Shown here in pieces: positions 1-9,995 of a DNA stretch of 64,000 nt. Positions within the stretch are counted from its first letter, which is position 1. Each line of letters starts with the position of its first letter. The notes beneath the pieces were generated by a model. It was not told the DNA's origin. It searched no databases and saw only the letters and a list, made by a program, of their open reading frames with translations. The DNA is from Favolaschia claudopus. Lineage: Eukaryota > Basidiomycota > Agaricomycetes > Agaricales > Mycenaceae. Position numbers and translations under genes: made by a program. Location: the NCBI GenBank assembly GCA_037176885.1, contig JAWWNJ010000144.1, positions 496,001 to 560,000 on the forward strand. Direction: 5' to 3'.

Positions 1-214
1 GGGACGTTGCCAATAACACTCATCCGTGGAAGACCTGTGGTTGGGAGTGGACAACTCAGAAATGGGATGTCGAGGCAAGAACATATCGTACCGGGCTCGG
101 GCTTGTATGGATAATAGTAATTTGCGTCGGCGTCCACAGGCGGGTTTATATACGAGGGCAGGTACGCGTTCACATGAAATGAAGTCACTGCTGCACCGGG
201 TGGAAGTTGAATCG

Positions 215-832
215 TCAGGACCTGGCAGTAGGATCGGAAGGTGAGGCTTCGGGGGGCAATAAAACGAGGGTAACACGGACAATGTTACTTCGTATGAGAC
301 CAGGGGTCTTGACCTTCCAGGTTGACATCGGCAGACTACCGCGACCTGTCCTATCTGCTCTTTCCCATTGCTTGAGCATCGCGTCAACTTGTTTTTGGCC
401 CTGATCTCATTGATTCTTGGGCGCGAATGAAAATAAAATGGAGGAGGCTCACAATGTATTTCCAAATAGCTATTGGCACTACGAAAAAGATGATCATGCC
501 TACAGAGATGGCGAACGTGATACCACGAGCCTGTGCAAGTATAAATATGAGCGGCAAAGGTAGAGGATTCAAAGGCGGAATTCACCTCATTGATATGAGC
601 GAGTGAATGGTCATCCCCATGCATAGCATCGAGGATAAGGCGGAATAAAGCCATAGGAACAATAACAATCGACCTGAAAAATATGCGATGTTGAGCGCTC
701 TGTCGTCTTACCCACACATTTTACGCACAGGAAGGCCACTACCGCCCATACACGCTCAAAAATAGGCTTGTAGTATCGCGAGGCGGCTTGGGTGATCTGG
801 TCAAGTCGGCCAGCCCATACGTCGGGGGTGAT
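215..832 (-). CDS. putative small membrane protein (partial model)
   Basis: I do not recognise a family. Reading the minus strand, an exon from 832 (after a tag acceptor) encodes DVWAGRLDQITQAAS and continues to about 712. A second exon near 673-591 encodes IVIVPMALFRLILDAM, and a third from 536 encodes the transmembrane-like FAISVGMIIFFVVPIAIW. After a GTGAGC donor the frame can continue with KQVDAMLKQWERADR to a stop at 215. The third junction is good, but the first one (38-nt intron, wrong phase) is not resolved and no start codon was found upstream. The predicted product is a small protein with two hydrophobic helices and a basic tail. It could be a real gene with a mis-read junction, or a decayed one. 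Confidence 0.33.
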
Positions 833-1359
833 CTATGGCGCAGTCGCGTCAGATTTCTTTGTACATGCGAGATTTCCGACGTGTACTAGCCTCTTCGCGG
901 AGCTCAAAGGGAACTGAAATTGGAGCGGGTCGAGTTGGGGACAGATACAGGACGACTTTTCCGCTCGCGTCGCGAGTAGCAGCAAATTGGCCGGCCATGT
1001 TGAGGCGCAGTAAAGCCTGTTACCGCAAGGTGCGCAGCACTGCAGCGAAAGAGGATCGACGCGGTCGATGAAAAGAGCGCAGAAAGAAAGGGCAAGCCCT
1101 GAGATTGAAGGAAGGAGAGGGAAGAAGAGAAGAGAGTCTAGTCTCTAGCCCAGCCATGTTCTTTTATTATTCCCGTAGCCGTATTATGATGGCAACCAGC
1201 GTAGTCTTCCCAGGTAGAGGTCGGTAGGTAGGCAGGTAGCCAGAATTGCGGAGACTTCGCCGTCGTCGCGGTTGTCTTGCTCACCTGTTGCCGGCCACCG
1301 CGGAAGTCTTATTGCGTGGCGGTGCTCTCTCATTATAAGTTCACCCTCGACTATATTTA
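833..1359. other. intergenic stretch, no supported gene
   Basis: About 530 bases downstream of RMT2 and upstream of the putative small membrane protein. It holds only short open frames without family resemblance, a purine-rich run near 1090-1135 and a GGTAGGTAGGCAGGTAG-like run near 1215-1240. It may include the first exon and promoter of the putative gene on its left, which I could not locate. Confidence 0.5.
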
Positions 1360-2764
1360 TCATTCATCATCTATCGTCCTAAAAACCACTGGTAGCCTGT
1401 ATGTTGGACATGTAAAATACTTTCGTGAACTGCCCCAGCGATCTCCTGCAGACTCCCTCACATCCACATCATACCACGTCACGTCAAACCCAGCATCTGC
1501 AAGATGTACTTCCGCCACTCGAGAATACACATCATATATCGTTGCATCTATCGAGATGAGCACCAAAATTAGTCGGCAGGCAGAGCACACAGCTTACTCG
1601 TAGCTCCTAGTCCATTGAAAAAACTAAATTTGCCCTGGGGCCCGAGTAAGACCTGCAGATGGCCGAACAATTGTCGCAGCGCAGCGTAGTCTTCGCTGAA
1701 AGGGTCAGTGTACACAATGTCAAAGGCTCCATCCGGAACTACAGTCTGGATCTTTTCGGAATTGATAAAGTCTTGCCATTTGCCCTCAAGTATTGTGACC
1801 CCGGGCTTTTCATACCAACCTTGCTCTTTCATGTGCTTCAGGACATCGGGATGGGCCTCGACGATAACATGATGAACGGGGGAAAGCCCTTGAATAAGGG
1901 TATCGATCTATACCAAGACTGAGTCCTTGTGCTCCGGGGTAACACGATAGAGCGTACGAGTCCAAGACCGAACCCGATGTTGAGGATCTTCAGACCGTTT
2001 GTCGATTGCCGGGCGTCAGCCAACTTTGCGACAGTTTCTTGCATGATGCCTCGTTCCCAGCCCATCATCACGCCAATTTCGTCGCCGTCAACGTCCTTGA
2101 GCATACATATTTCCTGGCCATGCTCATCAACTGTAAACCGAAGCTTGGAGGCCAAGAAAGTCTCTGTCGAAGTGGCAGCTGTGTCATCATCTTCAAGACG
2201 GAGTGTCATGGTGGATTCCGCATCTGCCATGCCATGAGATGACAAGAGCGCGCGGACAAGCTCTGGATGGGCGTAAATATGAGACAGCAGTCTGCGGGAC
2301 ATCGCTGACACCTTCTCGTAGACCTGCATCTCGAATGATTGTATAGATCTCTTCATTGTTGAACGAGAGCGTGATATCTCCAGCTGTATTCCCCAAGTAG
2401 TCGGCTAGGAAAATCCGAGTCAAGACCCGAGATCGCGTCCACAGCGACGGGCTTACAAGCGCTCCATATTGCGCCGCCTTCAATGAATAGTTTCACTAGT
2501 TCTGCGTTCTGAACATAGGCCGCAGCGTGCAAACACGAGATTCCTTTTCCGCTGAATTATCTTCGATTGTCTAGGATGGGCCCTTGTAAACATGCCTTCA
2601 GAGTTCGTTTGATACCACAACGGAGCACCAGATTTTACGAGTTGTGTGACCGTGTCGACTGAATCCTCGGCAAGAACAGAGCTGATGAGCCGCTCGCCGA
2701 GCTCAGTGATTTCATCGAGCTCGATTTGATCAGCTTCGAGTGCTTCGGACTGTACGATAGACAT
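1360..2764 (-). CDS. RMT2: protein arginine N-methyltransferase 2 (RMT2 type)
   Basis: RMT2 methylates the delta nitrogen of arginine in ribosomal proteins such as Rpl12. The N-terminus (start at 2764) has an ankyrin-like part: SCLHAAAYVQNAELVKLFI. It is followed by the family signature A-DYLGNTAGDITLSFNNEE, then the methyltransferase fold with LNIGFGLGL (SAM-binding glycine loop), VIVEAHPDVL, the acidic loop FDIVYTDPFSEDY, and a C-terminal FFDVYSRVAEVHL and DVTWYDVDV strand pair. The C-terminus YRLPVVF ends at the stop at 1360. I count at least five short introns and all frames join, so the gene looks intact. It runs head-to-tail after the PRKRIP1-like gene with a 185-base gap. Confidence 0.9.
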
Positions 2765-2949
2765 GAACGCGACGAACAGAAGTTACAAAACGCGAAATCT
2801 TGAGCACAGCCACATGTCAACTCCAAGTTCTCTGGCTGCTTCAGCGGTCTCTGGACTCTTCACTGTTCAATGCTACGTGGTGTTCGTTGATTGATACAGA
2901 AACAGTACAGTAGAACAGGACAAAGAATAGATGATTCCCCCCAGATACC

Positions 2950-3656
2950 TCAATCATCCTCATGAATTGTGATACGGGGTGTTTCTGATATTCGGGGTTC
3001 TTCGTCTTGAACTTCCGGTTCTGTTGTGGTCGGAGGTGGCGGCGGTCCAACTGTTTCTTCCTCATCGCCCTCACTATCGCTCTCCTCTCCAGGTTTGCGA
3101 AACACCAATTCCTGCCCATTGACGAGCCGCCGTTTCTTTATAGGTGCATCGGCAGTTCCAGTGTCTCCCTTTCCGTTACCACTCGCCGGGCCAGCCCCCT
3201 TGCCTTTCGACCTCTCCTTCTTCTTCTGCCGTTTTGCTCGGTTCTTCGCAGTTTTCGATTCCGCCAGCTCCTCTGCCTCGCGTCTTTTGCGCTCGTAGGC
3301 TGCAAGTTCCGCTTCCTGTACACAGATATAGATGATCACTACCGAAAGAAAGAGGCGGCTGGATGACGCGCCTGCTGCGAAGTTTCTTCCAACATTTTTA
3401 GCCGCTCATACTCTCGCCGTCTCCCAGCCTTGTATACGTGAAACTCTCCACTTCCGGCTCCAGCGCTGGACCCCTGGACATTCTTCATCATTTCTCGCGG
3501 CGGCCGGATAATTTTCTCTTTTGGAGGGGCAGGGATGAAGGCAGCTTTCAGCGGATCCTTGAGGAGTCTATCCAGTTGCGAGCGCTGCTTCTCGACCGCA
3601 GTAAGAGCATGGCGGTTGACGGCGGGCGTCGTTGATGCGCTGGGTTCGTTCGCCAT
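2950..3656 (-). CDS. PRKRIP1-like protein (DUF1168)
   Basis: The family is nuclear; in animals PRKRIP1 is a spliceosome-associated protein that bridges components as a long helix. The signature NVQGSSAGAGSGEFHVYKA is followed by RRREYERLKMLEE and a long charged helix, AYERKRREAEE, TAKNRAKRQKKKERSKGK. The C-terminus is acidic. Start MANEPSAS at 3656 is chosen because it sits just before the conserved part; an upstream in-frame ATG exists at 3767 but its sequence is not family-like. The single intron (3316-3371) keeps the frame only with a GC donor after CAGCAG, see the separate entry. The start faces the DUF2786 gene across 181 bases. Confidence 0.85.
3316..3371 (-). other. candidate GC-AG intron in the PRKRIP1-like gene
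   Basis: Joining the exon that ends ...EETSQQ with the exon that starts EAELAAYERKR requires a phase-0 intron of 56 nt. It begins GCGCGT and ends TACAG. The only nearby GT donors give an intron of 27 or 52 nt and put the next exon out of frame. The donor is a poor match to the usual GCAAGT, so a one-base assembly error is the alternative. Confidence 0.45.
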
Positions 3657-3837
3657 GAGCAGAGTAACAGTGCGTGATAGCTGGCCTTTTGGAGCCTTTT
3701 GGCTTAGATCAAGTGTGGTACAGTGCGTGGTAGGAACAAAACCAAATACCTCACCGCCAGCTTCCAAATTTGGTAATTATTGGGTTCAAGTTGTCACGCG
3801 TCGCGTCACATCAACTCATCCCTTGCCGTTCACACTC
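3657..3837. promoter_or_regulatory. divergent promoter, PRKRIP1-like / DUF2786 genes
   Basis: Only 181 bases separate the two start codons, so the two genes share a promoter region. It contains ACGCGT at 3796-3801, followed directly by CGCGTCA. ACGCGT is the core of the MluI cell-cycle box bound by MBF in yeasts. Whether it acts here is inference. Confidence 0.5.
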
Positions 3838-5708
3838 ATGGGAAAGAGACCTCGCCTGGACGAATATGAGTCCTCCGACTGCTCAGAGTCTGGCTCGGAC
3901 AGCGAAGACTATGTCCCCCGTGCCAAAGCCGCCAATCCTCGAAACCGCAAACAGTCGAAAGCCAAGTTACCTTCGTTCAAAGCAGAGGTCACAATACGTG
4001 CAACCGACACGCCTTTGAGTTCAATTGACCGCAAGGAGCTCCGTTCGTAGCCTACATCTCGCAGGTTGTGCTGACTGATATACCCGCTGTACAACAGTGG
4101 ATAAAGTCGATGTTTCGGTCATCGCACGAATAAAGAAGGCTCTTGCCCTAGCCAGTCACCCTCAAACCGGAGAGACCGAAGCTCGGGCTGCACTCAGGTG
4201 AGTCATAAATCTTCAATTTATTTTCGGAAATCAGAGCTCTGCTTTCCAGGATGGCTTCCAAGCTACTAGAGCGTCACAAGTTGAGTACTAGTACGATCTT
4301 CTTGACGTGGTCCATGACTAACCTTGAAATATATATTCTCAGCGTAACACAAGCCGAGGTCATGGCGCAGGAAACAGAATCTGAGCAGCTTAAACGGTTG
4401 GTGGTCCAAGACCTCGATAGATGTTTATTGAAAGTTTAAATTTTCAGAGCCGGTACATCGTTAGTATCAGACGACGTCCGTCTGCGACCCCTCTGACGTT
4501 TTCTAGAGTCGTGTCATTAAAGAGTACGGCCGTTCCGCCCAAGAGCGTTTCTATGGACCGATGGACCAGCACATTGGCCCATGCCATGAACTCGTTCTTT
4601 GACTGTCAATCATATAGCACAAGATTCACATCGAGACCAAGAGTGGATTGGTCGTTTTACGGTCGCTTACATCCACAACGTACGATATGACATTCCTGAC
4701 GTTGCTGCAGGCCTGGCGGAGCAAACTGTCGCAGCCGCTCATGCTTTTGAAATGGTACCTCCTTGCAAACAGTGATGCCATGAATTAACCGCCATCTTCC
4801 ACAGTGCTATAATCTGATTCTGGCGTGGAGCCTCAAAGACGATGTTGGCAAAGGTGTGCACGCTAAGAAGTAAGTACCGAGCATCATCGACATTTTAGTG
4901 CCGGAGATATATACTGAGAACGTCATGCATAGCTGTTATCGCACAGGCGTTGCAAACGGTAGTTCTGAAATATTTTTACCTCGACAATAATTGACTATCG
5001 TTACGATTTTCAGGGCTCCACACCATGGCCAAGAAAGAGAAAGAACAAGACAAGTCGCGTGCAGAGAAGAAAGAACAAGCACTTTTAAAGGCTCGGCAGG
5101 AGGAGGAAGCTGCTGAGGACAAAGCTCGACTAGATCGACTCGAGGGACCGGAGGAAGTGAAGGTTAAAAAAGAAGAGCCCGACGAAGTCAAGGCTGAGGC
5201 GGACTCGGAGTCAGACCGACGCGTCAAGATCGAGGAAGTCGACGAGAACGATGCTGGAAATCGACTCGCCTCTGACGATGAAGATTTGGCTGGTCCTGCT
5301 TTCCAAGGATTTGGCGAGATTGCTCCCGACTTTGACGACGAGGATGACCCTGAAGATTTACTCAACCTCGACGACGATAAATCTCGAATCCAGGAGACCA
5401 ACGCAGCTGGGCCTTCGAAAGGTTTGATGGGTCCTCCGCCCTCCGTCCTGCCGAAAGTCAAAGCAGAGCCCAATGACGACGAGTCGCCATGGAATTCCGT
5501 CGGCCAACTCGTTGCTTTCCGCGAGCAAAGTATAGCGATTGGAGACGATTATCTAAAATCGCAAGGTGTAAAGCTCAAGAAAGGAAGGAAACGCAAGAGA
5601 CTCGAGTTCAAAGATTCGGAGGCTCTACGAATTTACAAGAAAGGACAGAAGGATGCTCAGAACATTGATGTGAGGCAAAAACGGGTCAAGGATGTGGGCA
5701 TGGATTAA
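3838..5708 (+). CDS. DUF2786/DUF7168 domain protein
   Basis: Function is unknown. The N-terminus (MGKRPRLDEYESSD) is acidic and serine-rich. The DUF2786 helix pair follows: ARIKKALALASHPQTGETEARAAL continuing into MASKLLERHK. Then comes the second domain, IVSIRRRPSATP, MDRWTSTLAHAMNSFFDC, VDWSFYGLAEQTVAAAHAFEM, YNLILAWSLKDDVGKG and YRTGVANGLHTMAKKEK. The last exon (from 5025) is a long Lys/Glu/Asp-rich tail with VKKEEPDE-type, sumoylation-like motifs and a basic KLKKGRKRKRLEF stretch, which suggests a nuclear protein. About eight short exons join in frame. DUF2786 alone is also found in bacteria; the combined form is common in agarics. Confidence 0.8.
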
Positions 5709-5825
5709 TCAGGAATCCTTTTCAATTGCAACTTTCATTGGATGTAAACACATTGCTTAATTATAGATGCCTTTGCAATCACACATGTATAAGTAACCGG
5801 GTATATTCAATGCTCTAGTACAGTA

Positions 5826-6704
5826 TCACATTGGAATGGCTTCGAGCTCCTCCAAAGTCCAATACTTTTTCATATTTTCACCTTGAAGATCGCTCACCTC
5901 TTCATCGAGGTGTGCGAAAAGAACTTCGCGGAATCCATCTAAGCAAGCGCGCATTTCAGTCGGAGCTATGAGGTTGACCGATCAGCGATTCTGCGCCTCG
6001 GAGAGAAACTGTGAAGCTCACAATAAGTCGTTGGCTCCTTCTTGAACTTGTAGACCAAGGTGGCCAATTCATCTAGACCATCATGGATCTTCTTGTGGGA
6101 TTCTATATGTCCGTGTTCTGTTTCAAGGGCGAACTAAGTGTCGACGTCAGCGACTTGAGCAGGATGCTAGACAAAAATCTGGTCACCTCTGGCATCTTTT
6201 TGGCCAAGATGGGGAAGATATGCTATGAGTTCGGGTCCATGAGCAAGGTTGCGGTCAAGGGAAAGACAGATGCGCCACCTTCTCTATAGCATCATGTTGA
6301 AGCTTGTTCTATCTGCCAAAGAAAATGCAAACCGCACCTTCGATAGTATGGTGCATCGTTAGATCTGAGATAAAATTGAGAGTGTCTGACGCTAGAGAGA
6401 CTAAGACGCGTACGAGTGTTGAGTTGCCTCGCCTTTTCTAGGTACAAGGAAAGACTCATGCCGCGCTTACTGAAAGTGCCATCGGCTAGCTATTCATGTT
6501 GAACAGCCAGCAGAGTACGGACGGATAAGTATACTTCGTAGATTGTGTTGAATTCCTGCTTGAAATATGAATGGAATTGGTTCATCGTATCGCCGAACTG
6601 GCAAGAGTCGAATCGGAGTCGATATCACTATACGGATTCAAGCTCGAGAGTTTGGACTACGGTACCCGATTCCAGCGACGTTCCTCGAATGTTGCGGCGG
6701 CCAT
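5826..6704 (-). CDS. hemerythrin HHE-domain protein
   Basis: Predicted to be a four-helix bundle with a di-iron (or other cation) site, possibly sensing or storing oxygen, iron or NO. The start is MAAATFEERRWNR at 6704. Joining eight exons gives MNQFHSYFKQEFNTIYE, LADGTFSKRGMSLSLYL, LNTHLTMHHTIEEKHIFPI, LETEHGHIESHKKIHDGLD and VLFAHLDEEVSDLQ, ending KKYWTLEELEAIPM. The His/Glu ligand pattern of the HHE family is present in helices 2-4. The HHTIEEKHIFP motif is only restored by a 5-nt exon (6279-6283). It is convergent with the DUF2786 gene (117-base gap). The specific function is unknown. Confidence 0.85.
6279..6283 (-). other. 5-nt micro-exon of the hemerythrin gene
   Basis: On the minus strand the exon ending at codon GAA plus one G is followed by a 54-nt intron (GTGCGG...TATAG), then AGAAG, then a 56-nt intron (GTGGCG...CATAG), then CATATCTTC. 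The five bases supply the rest of a Glu codon plus Lys. The joined protein reads HHTIEEKHIFP, which is the family consensus. Without the micro-exon the frame is lost. Confidence 0.75.
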
Positions 6705-7968
6705 GAAAGATCGTGTAGGCTTAGTTTTGATGAGACGGGTTATAGCAGTTCTCATGCAACGAGCGTCTAGGGCATCTGGGTTTAAATAGGTTTTAATTCT
6801 CGTGTCTTACGCGCTGGTGATGACCTATCGCAATCGGGACACCGCCGGATCACCCGTGCGCCAGTCGCCAGAATTGCATTGCATTAGAAATCAGCGGAGC
6901 CTCTCCACCAACTCCTTCACCTCAGATAACGCCATGAAATTGGGACGTCGGCGCAGCCGCACTCGTGAATTGCTGAACGTTGAGCGCCTGATAGCCTGCT
7001 TACATTCCCTGGCTGTCGACATTTTTTCCTTGCGGTCGGGTTGCAACTAGCACGCTAAGTCCAGTCCAGTGCCCAGTCTGGATCCGACTTTCGGATTTGT
7101 CTGCATGCATTTAGATTTCTTTCAAACTCTCTCAGCTCTGAAATATATGATCACGTCGACTCAGCGGTCCGATAACGTCCAGCAACTGTCCCCGTCTCCT
7201 CTAAATGCCGTCCTTTGCTTTCCATGCCCCTCGACAGCCGCTACGCCTGAGCACTGCCCAGGCTTGTCGGTTGGCGCGAAGAGGGATACCGAATGCTCCA
7301 CCAAACCGACGCCGGAAACACCGCAGGGCACGAAGTAATTTGCAGTCAAGTAATCGCCGTAGTTCCTCTTCATTTTGGATGACTGAGCGAAAAGGGAAAA
7401 TGGCGTAGGACCGTCTGGGATTTGTGGCCTTGATACCAACGGTTCACAAAGTGGCTCAATTGTTCGTTTGCCGGTGTACTGTAACAGTGTAACTGTGCAC
7501 CGCAACGGTATCTGCCGAGTGACCGAGGGCCGAATACGTGAAAATTCATTGAAGACGGTCCGCGAAAGCTGTGCATCACAACGGGGAGTTTAGAAACAAA
7601 GACACAGGCACGGATTAGGCCGCAGTAACAAGGGACGGAAAGTTTCCGAGTGCTCAGTTCCGTCGGCCATGCGGTAGAGGCATGTTCAGACAGAGATTAT
7701 GTAGCTCAAAGGTGGAGGATAGAGCAGATGCGAGAGAGAAAGTGAAAATGGCAAGCGCGATGTAAGCTGAATCATTGTTGAGGAGGAAGCTGGAGGAAGT
7801 GGTTCAGGTAGAAGATGTGATGGCGAGATGCTAAAAATACCGTGTCTGTCAAATGCGTCTGACAGCAAGTTGATCTCCGTTTGTTTTCCCGCCTCTTGCT
7901 CTGCCTCGTCCTGCTTTCCTTAAATTCTCGCACACGGCCTCCCCTGGCCAGCTATACTGACCACCTGC
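6705..7968. other. 1.26-kb divergent intergenic region, no supported gene
   Basis: Lies between the starts of the hemerythrin gene (minus) and the TMEM184-like gene (plus). The longest open frame (minus, 7161-7505, 114 codons) has no family resemblance and no splice context, so I do not call it. The right part (7690-7960) is pyrimidine-rich on the plus strand, which is usual for a promoter/leader region. Confidence 0.55.
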
Positions 7969-9889
7969 ATGTCCTGTCCTTCTGATAATGCTGCTGCAAT
8001 CGACCAGTCCTCCTTCTGGGACTCGGGAAATCTACATTGGGATAAACATAGGATAGGTTACTTGGATCTCAAAACTTGACCCCACTCGTCCTCAACTCTC
8101 TCCTTTGCCGCAGGTTGGGCCATCGCCGGTGGAACTTCTGCTCTCGTGCGCCGAATCTTGTTTGAATTTCGACATCCCCTGAATATTACATGCTAGACTG
8201 TTATAATATCTATCTTCTCTGTCTTGGGTCATTGCCGGTCCGTCTCGTCCTCATTCGCCACACACCTTGGCTCAGATCCAGTTCAGAAACTATACAAACA
8301 GAGATCAGCAGCGCCAGATGTGAGTTGTTTTCCGGTTGTCTTGCGGTTGTTCTAAATTGCACAGTATCCGCATTTTGTACATGCCTCCAGTATATGCTGT
8401 AATATCATTCCTTTCCTATCGATTTTTCCGGGACTACACATACTACTCCCTCGTCGAAGTCGGTGCGCCTGTTTCTCGTTCTTGAATTGACCACATTCTC
8501 ATCTTTGTTTAGTGTACGAGGTGCTTGAAATGCGTAGAACTTGCTCGTTCGTACTCACAGTTTTCACAGGCTATCACGATGAGCGCATTTCTGTTGCTCC
8601 TCATTGAGTACGTTGCAGATTCTGCCACCGGTCATAAGGCCGAGAATGCCATCGCACGCAAGGACAAGAGACCTCTCTTGATGCCTTTTTGTTGCTTTAG
8701 GTATCGTCCGACCAAGGTATTCTTTCTGTTGATTATTGCAAACATCCGATCTGTATCTTTTTATCCTAGGCCTACTTCATGTATAGCGTCAAGGCAAGCA
8801 TCTTTGTCTCAGCACTTTCTTCTCATATTGAGCAGATCTAGTGGTCTGTTTTGCAATATGTTGTCATTCGCCCTGCGGTTTCAATAGCCGGCATCGTGAC
8901 TCAGGCTCTCAACGTGCTTTGTGAATCGGAAGGTTTCAACGTCCACTACGCCAACGTATATCTGGAGGCTATAGACTTTGTCAGCATCAGGTAATGAAAA
9001 TGTTGAGTTTCGTCGCAAAACTGATGATTGTCTTGCTCAACAGTATCGCGCTCTACGGCCTCCTACTCTTCTACAGTTTGACGAAAGATGAGCTTGTTGG
9101 GCGCCGACCCCTCGCCAAATTTCTTTCGATCAAGCTCATCGTCATGTTCACATTCTACCAGTCGTTTGTGGTGCGCTAGTGTGTTTCGATCTCCGTATTC
9201 AAGCACAAACAATTTCGCAGTTCAGTGCGCTCAGTGACAGGGTGCTCAAAGGTGAGCTTGCATCTTCGTTGACGAGCGTTGAAAGCTCATGTGCATACTC
9301 TTAGCCACTGACTATTGGGTAAAGTCATCAACGCTCTCGCTCGAATCTAGTTATTGAACCGAATTAGACCACGACTAACATCGCTGATGGTCTGAATGCG
9401 CTGGCCATATGTATCGAAGTCAGTCATCGTTCTGCTCTCTGGCCCTCTTCTTAACACTTGCCAGATGATTTTCTTTTCGGCTTTCATGATGTGGGCATTT
9501 ACCTCCAATGAGTATAAACGCAAAGCAGGGACGCCAGCTACCTCGATATGGCGCCCTCTGTGGGATAGGTTCGTGGTTTTACACACTCAGAGTATCTCGG
9601 GATCTTACACTGGTCGTACCCTTAGCATAAATTATTGTGAGTTCCTGATCTTCTCCTTCTACTTGAACACGGTGATGACGAATCTCTGAAAACAGCCGAC
9701 TTCGCGGTGGAAATATTTGGATCGCTACGGTTCTTCATGTCCGCATCCTCTGCTGCCAAGGTGGACAATCGCAGGGTCGATTTCGGGGAGGCATTCGGTA
9801 TTGAGGGGCACACGGGAAACAAACTAAGGAAACCAAGAAGGACTGGGACGAATGGAAGTACAATTGACCTACAACCATACTCACAATAA
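7969..9889 (+). CDS. TMEM184 / organic solute transporter alpha family protein
   Basis: Polytopic membrane protein of the TMEM184 (DUF300, Solute_trans_a) family; fungal members are endosomal or vacuolar and their substrate is unclear. The start MSCPSDNAAAI at 7969 joins to GWAIAGGTSAL, then TVIISIFS, QFRNYTNRDQQRQ, IIRILYMPPVYAVISFLSY, RFFRDYTYYSLVEVVYEA, and SAFLLLLIEYV. Then follow the cysteine-containing LLMPFCCFRYRPTK, VSIAGIVTQALNVLCESEG, SIALYGLLLFYSLTKDEL and FSIKLIVMFTFYQSF-type helices. The family motifs MPPVYA, VYEA, FCC and FYQS are all there. An 8-nt micro-exon encodes part of VYEA. The stop is 106 bases before COG2. Confidence 0.88.
8513..8520 (+). other. 8-nt micro-exon of the TMEM184-like gene
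   Basis: The bases TGTACGAG are flanked by TTTAG upstream and GTGCTT downstream. With the preceding exon ending GAAGTCG and the next beginning GCTATCACG, the joined protein reads SLVEVVYEAITMSAFL. VYEA is strongly conserved in this family, and skipping the exon breaks the frame. Confidence 0.75.
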
Positions 9890-9995
9890 TCTGTAATATT
9901 TTACTTACATCTATACGTGTGGACACTGGAATTTCCTGCAAATTTTCTGTGACTTGTGTTTACGAAACCAAATAAACGTAAGGAAATAGCCGAAA

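Noticed and set aside
4421..4700. Frame break in the middle of the DUF2786 gene.
   Set aside because: An intron with donor GTGGTC or GTCCAA ending TTCAG joins KRL to SRYIVSIRRRP in phase 0, so all conserved segments can be joined in frame.
7161..7505. A 114-codon minus-strand open frame in the gap before the TMEM184-like gene.
   Set aside because: No conserved motif, no introns where neighbours have many, and no promoter context distinct from the flanking genes.
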